Shown here in pieces: positions 16,400 through 23,704 of a stretch of DNA of 31,851 nt. How positions within the stretch are numbered: the first letter of the stretch is position 1; each line of letters begins with the position of its first letter. Source of the DNA: JBKPCD01 sp046727175 (lineage in GTDB: Bacteria > Acidobacteriota > Vicinamibacteria > Vicinamibacterales > 2-12-FULL-66-21). Under the pieces are notes generated by a model. The model had not been told where the DNA came from and made no database searches. It worked only from the letters and a program-made list of their open reading frames with translations. The DNA is taken from the NCBI GenBank assembly GCA_046727175.1, contig JBKPCD010000067.1:1-31851 (forward strand). The letters run 5' to 3'. A program made the position numbers and the translations under genes.

Positions 16400-16581
16400 G
16401 GGGACTAGATTCCTGGCGGCTACGGCCGTCTGCCGCGCGATCTCCATGTCTCCACGCGACCGGTGAAGACTGCTCGCGGTGTCTTCGAACTGAACATGGC
16501 GGCGGTCTCGTTCCTCTGAGCGGTAACCTTGCAACGGACGCGCCACGGGTTTGACGTGCCTTCGGCCAATAACTCGGCAAT

Positions 16582-16628
16582 TCACCGAGCGAAGTCAGTC
16601 CAAAACACGAACACGCCTCGCTCGGTGA
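16582..16628. promoter_or_regulatory. 11-bp inverted repeat between divergent genes
   Basis: TCACCGAGCGA at 16582-16592 is matched perfectly by its complement at 16618-16628 with a 25-nt loop, and flanking bases extend the match imperfectly. It sits in the 365-bp gap (16400-16764) that must hold the promoters of the HAD-ATPase gene and the DUF155 gene. It may be an operator pair or an RNA hairpin. No other gene is seen in the gap. Confidence 0.45.
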
Positions 16629-16764
16629 CTTCTGGAACGTCGATGTCGTCGCCTGGAAGACGTGATACGCCATGATACGGTGCGAGGGGTGCGTGCTTGC
16701 GGCGGCATAGTCGGGCCGCTCGAGTTTCCTCCGATGGCGGTTCGAAGGCTGGATATCATGTCGC

Positions 16765-17835
16765 ATGGCGCTCGGACACGTCACTGCGTTCTTTCTGTTC
16801 GATGTCGGTGATTCGATTGACCTGAGTCGGGTTCGCGGACAGATCGACACGACAGCGACTGCCCGGCTGGCCCCGAAGCCCGCCACGCCGACCTACCTTC
16901 AATACATTCAACCGCCACTGACAATCGACGGGCAGACGATCGGAATCCCGGACGTCGACGGCTGCCGCGTGCGCTTCAAGTTGTTCGACTACGGTGTGCT
17001 GTCGGTCGCGCTGACGCGAGAGCTCCCAGACAAGTGGGAAGATTTGCTGACTTTGGGCCTCGAATGGCAGGACAGTCCGCGTCTGGCTGCCGAGGCCGAA
17101 CGGCTCTGCCGCGAGCTGCTGTCCCGCGTTCCCAGCGCGGTAAGCCGTCCCCGCGAAACGTTTCTCAGCGAGGACTACGTCGTGTTCAGCATCCTCGCAG
17201 ATGCGGGCGGCGATACGGCGGAAGCGCTACTCGCCTCACATGGCGCGGCAATCGCCCAACTGCTGCGAGCGGAGCGCGACGTGCTGAGCGCGCAGGAGCG
17301 CGAGGAGGTGCTGCGACATCGAATCTCGTATTACGCCAGCGACATGGTCATCGTGACGTGGAGCAGCGCGCTCGTCTACGACACACCGGTCGGGCTCCCC
17401 GGAGTACTCGAGATTCTCGAGTTCGCCAACTCACAACTGCTCGAGTTCAGGTACTACGACCAGCTGCTCGATGCGGAACTGACGCGCACGTACGCGCGCC
17501 TGCAGTCGGCTAGCTGGCGCCAGACGTGGATCGGCGGCCGCTATGCGCGCGCGGCGCGTCAGGTGCACGCGCTGTTCATCGACGTGAACGAGCTGACCGA
17601 CAAGGCCGAGAACGCGCTGAAGATTGCGGGCGATGTCTACGCGGCGCGTCTCTTCGGCATGACCGCCGCGCGCCTCGGCCTCGACCAGTGGAAGGCCAAC
17701 GTTCGTGAAAAACTCAAGACGGTCGACGACATCTATCGCTTCGCCGTCGAACATACGTCGATGGCGCGCGGCGAATTTCTCGAGTTGACGGTCGTGATCC
17801 TGATCCTGCTCGAGATCGTTCTGTTGATCCACTAG
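16765..17835 (+). CDS. DUF155 / Rmd1-Sif2-like membrane-anchored protein
   Basis: 356-aa protein of the DUF155 family, related to yeast Rmd1 and Sif2/Sif3. The N-terminal part opens ALGHVTAFFLFDVGDSIDL and includes the family-like FKLFDYGVLSVALTRELP. The middle is helical (ILEFANSQLLEFRYYDQLLD), and near the end TSMARGEFLELTVVILILLE forms the conserved C-terminal membrane anchor (about residues 335-355). The molecular function of the family is unknown. It is divergent from the HAD-ATPase gene, and a terminator-like hairpin follows at 17895. Length and ending are normal. Confidence 0.85.
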   Translation: MALGHVTAFFLFDVGDSIDLSRVRGQIDTTATARLAPKPATPTYLQYIQPPLTIDGQTIGIPDVDGCRVRFKLFDYGVLSVALTRELPDKWEDLLTLGLEWQDSPRLAAEAERLCRELLSRVPSAVSRPRETFLSEDYVVFSILADAGGDTAEALLASHGAAIAQLLRAERDVLSAQEREEVLRHRISYYASDMVIVTWSSALVYDTPVGLPGVLEILEFANSQLLEFRYYDQLLDAELTRTYARLQSASWRQTWIGGRYARAARQVHALFIDVNELTDKAENALKIAGDVYAARLFGMTAARLGLDQWKANVREKLKTVDDIYRFAVEHTSMARGEFLELTVVILILLEIVLLIH

Positions 17836-17894
17836 TAGCCAGAAGCCAACGCCTCAAACCGCCTCTCGGATGAGTCTGACAACGAGGTAATCAA

Positions 17895-17925
17895 ACCCCG
17901 TCCATTCGACGGGGTCTCACCTTTT
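17895..17925 (+). terminator. Rho-independent-type terminator after the DUF155 gene
   Basis: Perfect 8-bp stem ACCCCGTC / GACGGGGT with a 5-nt loop, followed by CTCACC and a run of four T. It lies 60 bp after the stop codon at 17835. The T-run is short and slightly displaced. Confidence 0.6.
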
Positions 17926-18012
17926 CAATGGCTCATACTCGCAGGACCGGATAGTCTGCGCATTCTGACACGGCGAACGGCGAGCCGGCAAAGTGTTCTG
18001 CGGGAGACATGG

Positions 18013-18756
18013 ATGATCGAGCAGAAGTACAAGCTGGCTGCGATATGCGTCGCATTCGGTGTTCTCGCGTCCGGCATCATAGCAACGTCGTCATTTTCTC
18101 GAGCAACGCCCGCGCCTGTAATAACTCAGGCAACCGGCGTGGCGGCAGGCGTTCCGAACCTGTACGAGGCACAGCGCCTCGTCGACGAATACATCCGCGG
18201 CGGCCGGTACGAAGAAGATGTTGCCAAAGTGGTGGCCGAGGCGCGAGCCTGGCTCGAGGAGCGAACCAAGACTGCGGTGAAGCCCGCGATCGTTCTCGAC
18301 ATCGACGAAACATCTCTTTCCAACTGGCCCGCGTATCGCATCAACGGGTGGGCTCGCATCGTCAATGGCCCGTGCGACCTCCAGCAGGGGCCGTGCGGTC
18401 TTCGTGCATGGCAGGCGCTCGCGGAATCGAAGGCAATCGCGCCAACGCTGGCGCTCGCGCGACGCGCTCGCGAGCTGGGCGTCGCGGTATTCTTCATCAC
18501 TGGTCGGCCGGAAAACCTGCGCGAAGCTACCGAACGCAATCTCAAGGATCAGGGCTATGAGTGGACTGGAGTCATCCTGCAGCCCGAAGGCGCTCAGTTT
18601 GCGAGCGCCGTTGATTTCAAAGCGCCCGAACGACGCAAGCTGACCGAGCAGGGCTATACGATTGTCCTCAGCCTTGGTGACCAGCAAAGCGACTTGATCG
18701 GCGGCTACGCGGAACGGACCTTCAAGTTACCCAACCCTGTTTACTACCTGCCGTAA
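18013..18756 (+). CDS. HAD acid phosphatase, class B / subfamily IIIB
   Basis: 247-aa exported acid phosphatase. Residues 1-32 form a signal peptide or anchor (MIEQKYKLAAICVAFGVLAS). Catalytic motif I is AIVLDIDETSLSNWPAY with both Asp residues, motif II is FFITGRPE, a Lys is present in FKAPERRKLTEQGY, and motif IV is LSLGDQQSDLIGG. This matches the acid_phosphat_B fold that dephosphorylates small phosphomonoesters or nucleotides outside the cytoplasm. GGGAG about 6 nt upstream supports ATG 18013 over the out-of-frame ATG at 18010. Length is normal. Confidence 0.9.
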   Translation: MIEQKYKLAAICVAFGVLASGIIATSSFSRATPAPVITQATGVAAGVPNLYEAQRLVDEYIRGGRYEEDVAKVVAEARAWLEERTKTAVKPAIVLDIDETSLSNWPAYRINGWARIVNGPCDLQQGPCGLRAWQALAESKAIAPTLALARRARELGVAVFFITGRPENLREATERNLKDQGYEWTGVILQPEGAQFASAVDFKAPERRKLTEQGYTIVLSLGDQQSDLIGGYAERTFKLPNPVYYLP

Positions 18757-18788
18757 TCGCGATCTTGCGTTCGGCTTGACTCTGGGGT

Positions 18789-18804
18789 GTACGGCCGGCC
18801 GTAC
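18789..18804. repeat. 16-bp perfect palindrome between convergent genes
   Basis: GTACGGCCGGCCGTAC is a perfect palindrome between the 3' ends of the acid phosphatase (+) and the hypothetical gene (-). Without a T-tract it is a weak terminator candidate; it could act bidirectionally or be a protein-binding site. Confidence 0.4.
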
Positions 18805-18894
18805 GATTGACGGATGACATCGAAGCGACCTGGCGCTGTAGCGTGCGCTCAAATTCGGCGATCGTGTCCGTTGCTGTCGCTAGCGTAGCGCCGC

Positions 18895-19638
18895 TCAGGC
18901 CGTGAGGCGTCGAAGGCTGTCCACCGCGCCTCGCACAATCTCATGGCGCTGCGCGCGAGACAGCTTTGCCAACCCGTTCTGCAGCACGTTGACCGCATGC
19001 TCCAGATCCTTGCGCGTGCGACGCGACATGCCCTCCCTGGGGAATTCGAACATCAAAAGATGTCCGAGCCACTCAGGTCCGCAGAACATCGGATCGACCC
19101 ATTGGTACGCCGCATCTCGTCCAATGCAGCGCCACCCGTCGCGCATCAGTACAGGCCGTTTCACCGACGGCCGCCGCTCGGAGATTGCCGCGTCCAGCTC
19201 GACGAGCATCTGCTCGCAAAAGAACTCGCGCACGTGCTCGTTTACCGTCGCGAGCGCGTCAATCGCCCACAGCCGTCGTCTCAAGGCTGGCTGTGCCCCG
19301 CCCACAACGAGCACTCGGGGCACGACTACGAGCCGGTGTAAGGCGACCGAGACTCGCGGGAGGCCCGGGGCATAACTTGTCTCCGCGGTCACGGCTGCGA
19401 AGTGATCGGCTTCGGCGCGGATAGCAGTTGAGAGCGGCTCGGCGCGTGCCGCGCGTTTGAGCTCGTGCCAGAGCCGTCGACGCGCTCGCGACGTCGTGAA
19501 GAGCCGGAAACGGTACTGGTGCGCTACCTGGGCGATCGTTGTTGAGCCCTTGCTGCCGGTCGCCCACACAGCGAACGGCTCTGGCGCCAGGTGCCCGCGA
19601 TAGCAAATACGATTCTTGACGACTCGAAACCAAGCCAT
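18895..19638 (-). CDS. Hypothetical protein
   Basis: About 248 aa from ATG 19638 (MAWFRVVKNRICYRGHLAPE); in-frame alternatives at 19704 (ATG) and 19728 (TTG) would add 22-30 residues. Visible pieces are KGSTTIAQVAHQYRFRLF, ATVNEHVREFFCEQMLVELD, an aromatic stretch YQWVDPMFCGPEWLGHLLMF, and a basic helical C-terminus (SRRTRKDLEHAVNVLQNGL). No signal peptide, membrane segment or catalytic motif is obvious. It follows the sugar dehydrogenase gene on the same strand after about 160 bp containing a hairpin. I do not recognise the family. Confidence 0.6.
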   Translation of the reverse strand: MAWFRVVKNRICYRGHLAPEPFAVWATGSKGSTTIAQVAHQYRFRLFTTSRARRRLWHELKRAARAEPLSTAIRAEADHFAAVTAETSYAPGLPRVSVALHRLVVVPRVLVVGGAQPALRRRLWAIDALATVNEHVREFFCEQMLVELDAAISERRPSVKRPVLMRDGWRCIGRDAAYQWVDPMFCGPEWLGHLLMFEFPREGMSRRTRKDLEHAVNVLQNGLAKLSRAQRHEIVRGAVDSLRRLTA

Positions 19639-19760
19639 CGCCTGGGCAGGAACCAGTGCCAGGATCGTGCCCGGCTCTCCCGCCCGATCCGCGCGCGGGC
19701 ACATCGAAAACCGCCATCTTGGGGACAACGAATCTGGCGACGAGCGGAAAAATCTGTCGT

Positions 19761-19800
19761 CTTAACCGGTTAAGCAGGCCGCTGAAGAAAGACGGCCTGC
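19761..19800. repeat. Palindrome plus solitary CAGGCCG hairpin
   Basis: A 14-bp perfect palindrome CTTAACCGGTTAAG (19761-19774) abuts a hairpin CAGGCCG ... CGGCCTG (19775-19799, loop CTGAAGAAAGA). The hairpin matches the left cap of element A at 21 of 25 positions. The last base of the complementary strand's TAG stop (19800-19802) touches it, so it probably folds at the 3' end of the sugar dehydrogenase mRNA and may act as its terminator, though no T-run follows. Confidence 0.65.
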
Positions 19801-21467
19801 TAGTGCGTAGCGCTCGCGTGGACCAGACCCGTCACGAGGCGGATCATCCCATCGCTCTTGGTGAGGACGTAGAACTCACCGCCGCCGTCCACGGCAAGAC
19901 GCACATCCACGCGTCCCGACGGCGCGAGTGCGGCCGTCCCTGGCAGATCGGCATGCTGGCCTCCACGCGAGTGGTAGGCGGCTCTCACGATTGGGAACAT
20001 CGTCGGGTAGAACTGCTTGCCGCGATCCGGCGCGTCTGTCGGATCGTCCCATTGAACGCCGAGCTCATGAATCTGCGCCAGCGTGCCCGGGTATCCATCG
20101 TCTGCTGCAAGCACCTCGCTGTAGTCGGCGTACCAGAGGCGCCCGGTGGAGATGTCGCCGAAGACATACTTGCCCCGAAGGTTCGGAACGGCCTTGCCCC
20201 GATAAACGAACCCGCCGGCTATCGCGTCGCCGCCAGCTTGCGTGTGCCCGTATTGAAGAACGGGATACGTCGGCTTCACGGTCCCGTGCGTGATCGTATC
20301 GGTGACCTGGACTGGAATCGTGTCGGAATCGGTCGGCTTGCCGAATGTGCCGTCTGCCAGGAACAGCTGGTTCCCCTCGCGAAGCGGAAAGCCGTAGTTT
20401 GCTCCTTTGTGAATGATGACGGTCATCTCCCACGTGCGCCAGCCGATCACCGTCGCGATGAGATGGTTGTTCGCTGGACTCGACGGATCCACGTCCCAGC
20501 TCATTCGGTGTGGATTGCGCAGACCGTACGCCCAGATTTCCTTTCGCGCGCCCTCGATCGACGTAAATGGATTGTCGCGAGGCACGCGGTAGCGGCCGTT
20601 TTCGCTGACCGTGCTCGAGTCCACGTGTTCGGTGAGGTCCGGCACGATCCGCAGGATCTTTCCGATCATCGTGTCGAGGCGCTGGCCGTTCAGGCGGATG
20701 CTGCTGGTTCTCTGGTCGCCGGCTCCGCCGTCACCACAAGAGATGTAAAGAACCCGCCAATCCGGATCCCCGCGCCGCGCGGCGGGATTGAAGATCATGT
20801 CGCCCATCGGATGGATCCGGCTATTGAGCTGCACGCGCATCAGCTCGCGCGCCGTGCCCTCAAAGGTCGAATTCGCGATGTTCGAATCCGTCCATTCGAT
20901 CAGCACCGCTTCGTGATCGACCTCACCCGGTGGCCGGATTGGCGTTGACGGCGTGTAGCCGGCCAGCGCGAGGCCGGGCGCGCTAGTGTTGCTCGGCGTC
21001 ATCGAGCCGTCGGCCCACAGATCCTCGAGGTGAATGGTGTAGAACTTCCCGTTCCGTGCGTAGTCGGGATCGAACTGAAAGCTGATGAACCCGCTCGCGA
21101 GCCCGTTCTCGACGGCCAGTTTGTCGAAGAGACCGGGACGCGTCCCGCGGCCGTCGAAATCGAGGTACTTCGTCGCGTGTTTCGTCTTCCTGTCGAGGAT
21201 GTAGAGTGGTCCGGTGAGATCGTTGACGAAGAACCGTCTGGTTGACGACGGCTCTTCGCGCAGGAAGTTGATGCGCGCGAGTGAACCCGCATTGTTGCCG
21301 GCGCCGTCCGGCGACCCGGTAATCGGCAAGGCTGCGAAATCGGTGAGCTGAAGTGCCCATTCAGTGTTCGCGCGCGCGTGGCTGTTCAGCCCGTGCACGA
21401 AACTAATGCCCGCAACGAACACTACCGTTGCGGACAGCATTCTTGAGGCTCGCGTTCGCACCGTCAT
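19800..21467 (-). CDS. GSDH-family PQQ-type sugar dehydrogenase
   Basis: 555-aa exported six-bladed propeller enzyme of the glucose/sorbosone dehydrogenase family, usually PQQ-dependent and periplasmic. The signal peptide is MTVRTRASRMLSATVVFVAG up to about residue 34. Family motifs are FISFQFDPDYARNGKFYTIH, LYISCGDGGAGDQ followed by MIGKILRIVPD, and EIWAYGLRNPHRMSWDVD. Later blades include GGDAIAGGFVYRGKAVPNL and GKYVFGDISTGRLWYAD. In the first motif the usual FHPD reads FDPD, so catalysis should be checked. The protein is longer than minimal members. It diverges from the sigma factor gene across 130 bp. Confidence 0.88.
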   Translation of the reverse strand: MTVRTRASRMLSATVVFVAGISFVHGLNSHARANTEWALQLTDFAALPITGSPDGAGNNAGSLARINFLREEPSSTRRFFVNDLTGPLYILDRKTKHATKYLDFDGRGTRPGLFDKLAVENGLASGFISFQFDPDYARNGKFYTIHLEDLWADGSMTPSNTSAPGLALAGYTPSTPIRPPGEVDHEAVLIEWTDSNIANSTFEGTARELMRVQLNSRIHPMGDMIFNPAARRGDPDWRVLYISCGDGGAGDQRTSSIRLNGQRLDTMIGKILRIVPDLTEHVDSSTVSENGRYRVPRDNPFTSIEGARKEIWAYGLRNPHRMSWDVDPSSPANNHLIATVIGWRTWEMTVIIHKGANYGFPLREGNQLFLADGTFGKPTDSDTIPVQVTDTITHGTVKPTYPVLQYGHTQAGGDAIAGGFVYRGKAVPNLRGKYVFGDISTGRLWYADYSEVLAADDGYPGTLAQIHELGVQWDDPTDAPDRGKQFYPTMFPIVRAAYHSRGGQHADLPGTAALAPSGRVDVRLAVDGGGEFYVLTKSDGMIRLVTGLVHASATH

Positions 21468-21581
21468 TGCGACTCCATCGATCCGGTTCCGAAGTGTCGC
21501 TTCGATTAGACCGCCCCCGTCGTCCTCCGTGCAAGCGCTTTCGGCGCCAACCGTCGCGACAGGACCGCGAGAAACGCGACA

Positions 21582-21587
21582 TATAAT
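21582..21587 (+). promoter_or_regulatory. Candidate -10 box for the sigma-factor gene
   Basis: A perfect TATAAT lies 11 bp before the ATG at 21599, which would give an almost leaderless transcript. No good -35 is seen at 17 bp, so this is tentative. Confidence 0.35.
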
Positions 21588-21598
21588 CCCTGAATCCG

Positions 21599-22102
21599 AT
21601 GCCGCGGGTCTGGCGAGGCGGTGAACATCGCTCTGGTGACGTCAGCACGCTTCTTCGTGCGTGGAGCGATGGAAACAAACGCGCGTTGGCGCAGCTGACG
21701 CCGATCGTATACGAGGAGCTCCGCCGGCTCGCACGGCGCTACATGCGGGGCGAACGTGCCGGACACAGCCTCCAGACCACGGCGCTCGTCCACGAAGCGT
21801 ACATGCGGCTGGTGGATTACACGCGGATGCAGTGGCAGGACCGCGCACATTTCTTTGCCGTATCGGCCGTCGTGATGCGGCGGATTCTCGTCGAGCATGC
21901 GCGCCGCCACAACGTGAAAGAGGCGCCAACATCCAGCACGTGTCGCTGGACGACGCGGCCGTCGTTGCCGGCGAACGTGTGACGGATCTCGTAGCGCTCG
22001 ACGAGGCGCTCGAAGCGCTTGCCCAGATCGATGAACGCAAAGCGCGTGTGATCGAGCTCCGCTTCTTCGGCGGCTTGAGCATCGACGAGACCGCCGAAGT
22101 GC
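21599..22102 (+). pseudogene. ECF-type sigma factor (TIGR02999-like), frameshifted and 3'-truncated
   Basis: Region 2 is intact: ALAQLTPIVYEELRRLARRY, SLQTTALVHEAYMRLVDY, HFFAVSAVVMRRILVEHARR. After HNVKEA at about 21920 the frame is lost and terminates at 21982. One frame over, the protein continues as GANIQHVSLDDAAVVAGERV and region 4 (IDERKARVIELRFFGGLSID, ETAEV), so one base is missing near 21917-21926. At about 22100 region 4 ends abruptly, before the DNA-recognition helix, and joins kinase sequence. This family usually precedes a Ser/Thr kinase gene, as here, but with the intervening DNA lost. As given it cannot make a working sigma factor. Confidence 0.8.
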
Positions 22103-22114
22103 GCAACCTCCGCA

Positions 22115-23653
22115 TTGAATCATCCGAACATCTGCACGATCCACGACATCGGCGAACACGACGGCCAAGCTTTCATCGTCATGGAATTCCTCGAGGGGAC
22201 GACGCTGAAGCATCGCATCGCCGGACGTCCACTCGACATCGACGTCGTGTTGCCCCTCGCCATCGAGATCGTCGACGCGCTGGAGGCGGCGCACGCCGCC
22301 GGCGTCATCCACCGCGACATCAAACCCGCGAATCTGTTCGTGACGAACCGCGCGCACGCGAAGATCCTCGACTTCGGGCTCGCCAAGGTTCAGACGGGAC
22401 CGACGCCGGACAGCGGACCGACGTTCACGGCGCGCGATGCCGTCACGAGTCCGGGCAGCGCGCTCGGCACGGTGGCGTACATGTCGCCGGAGCAGGTCCG
22501 GGCGCAGGGCGTGGACACGCTCAGCGTCGAGCTCGTCGATGCTCGCGACGGCAGCCATCTCTGGGGTGAAGAGTACGCGGGCACGAGTGCCGATCTCATG
22601 GCGCTGGAAGGCCAGCTGACGCGCGACGTGTCGCGGAGATTGCGCTCACGTCTCGCTGGCGCAGACGACCAACGACTCGCGAACAAGGCCGTCGCAAACC
22701 CGGAAGCCTACCGGGATTATCTCAAGGGCCGCTATTACGTTCTCAAGGCCACGCGGCACGAAATCGAGACCGGTATCTCCTATTTCCGGCAAGCGATCGA
22801 CATCGATCCCTCGTACGCGCTGGCCTACGTCGGGCTCGCGAACGCCTACCGGGTGTTGGCGCTCGCGGGAGAGTCGCCGGCGACAGAAGAACTCCCGAAG
22901 GCAAAATCAGCGGCCAAGAAGGCGGTCGAGATCGACGAACGCCTCGCCGACGGCCACGCGATCCTCGGCTTCATCATCTTCTGGTACGACTGGAAATGGA
23001 ACGAAGCCGAAAACGAATTGAAACGGGCGTTGCAGCTCGAGCCGAACAGCGCGGAAGCTCATGAGGCTTACGCGCATCTGCTGTCGTACACGGGGCGCCA
23101 CGCAGAAGCGCTCACCGAGATTCGACGCGCGGTGGAGCTCGACCCGTTGAATGTGAGAACCGGCGCCCTCGAAGGGGCTTTTCTCGTGAACGCCGGCCGA
23201 GCCGAGGAGGCGTCAGCCACACTCGTGAAAGTAGTGGAGCTCGAGCCAAACTACTGGTTCTCGCGCCAGTATGCTGCCAGCGCCTATATCGACAGGGGCA
23301 TGTTCGCGGAGGCCATTGCCGAGGCGCGTCACGCACGACAGCTGTCTGACGCGAGCACACGACCAACGGCGTTCCTTGCCTACGCCCTGGCGCAATCAGG
23401 CAGCGTTGCGGAAGCGCGCGCCGAGCTCGAAAGACTCTTGAAGTTGTCGACGGAGCGCTACGTGTCGCCGTACAACGTGGCCATGATCTACCACGGTCTC
23501 GGCGAGCGCGTCGCAACGTTCGACTGGCTGGAGCGAGGCTTTCGCGAGCGGGAGCCGCGCATGGTGTTCCTGAAGAGCGAACCGAAGTGGAACGGTTTGC
23601 GCACCGACCCGCGGTTCCAGGACTTGTTGCGACGCGTCGGCTTTACGCCGTGA
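22115..23653 (+). CDS. Truncated Ser/Thr kinase fused to TPR region (kinase remnant)
   Basis: 512-codon open frame from a TTG that is normally an internal Leu. It starts inside a Hanks-type kinase at LNHPNICTIHDIGEHDGQAF: the Gly-rich loop, the ATP-binding Lys and most of helix C are absent. HRDIKPAN (66-73), DFG (86-88) and SPE (124-126) remain. At about residue 134 (base 22515) the kinase C-lobe jumps straight to LSVELVDARDGSHLWGEEYA, a TolB-like segment that normally follows a TM helix much later. TPR-type repeats then run from about 230 to 480 (e.g. AHLLSYTGRHAEALTEIRRA). Both joints look like deletions, the second in frame. Kinase activity is not expected; the TPR part could still be expressed. 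Confidence 0.75.
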   Translation: MNHPNICTIHDIGEHDGQAFIVMEFLEGTTLKHRIAGRPLDIDVVLPLAIEIVDALEAAHAAGVIHRDIKPANLFVTNRAHAKILDFGLAKVQTGPTPDSGPTFTARDAVTSPGSALGTVAYMSPEQVRAQGVDTLSVELVDARDGSHLWGEEYAGTSADLMALEGQLTRDVSRRLRSRLAGADDQRLANKAVANPEAYRDYLKGRYYVLKATRHEIETGISYFRQAIDIDPSYALAYVGLANAYRVLALAGESPATEELPKAKSAAKKAVEIDERLADGHAILGFIIFWYDWKWNEAENELKRALQLEPNSAEAHEAYAHLLSYTGRHAEALTEIRRAVELDPLNVRTGALEGAFLVNAGRAEEASATLVKVVELEPNYWFSRQYAASAYIDRGMFAEAIAEARHARQLSDASTRPTAFLAYALAQSGSVAEARAELERLLKLSTERYVSPYNVAMIYHGLGERVATFDWLERGFREREPRMVFLKSEPKWNGLRTDPRFQDLLRRVGFTP

Positions 23654-23704
23654 CATATCGGACCTCCGCGGATCCCTCCCCGCCGGATGGATCTCTTCGG
23701 CGGC

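Noticed and set aside
15647..16408. 253-aa + strand frame
   Set aside because: Antisense to the HAD-ATPase gene, which has intact motifs on the other strand.
19656..20948. 430-aa open frame on the + strand
   Set aside because: Antisense to the well-supported sugar dehydrogenase; composition is typical of a high-GC shadow frame with no recognisable domain.
21599..23653. A genuine sigma-factor/kinase fusion protein
   Set aside because: The sigma lacks the end of region 4, the kinase lacks its N-lobe, and the parts are in different frames; deletion of intervening DNA explains it better.
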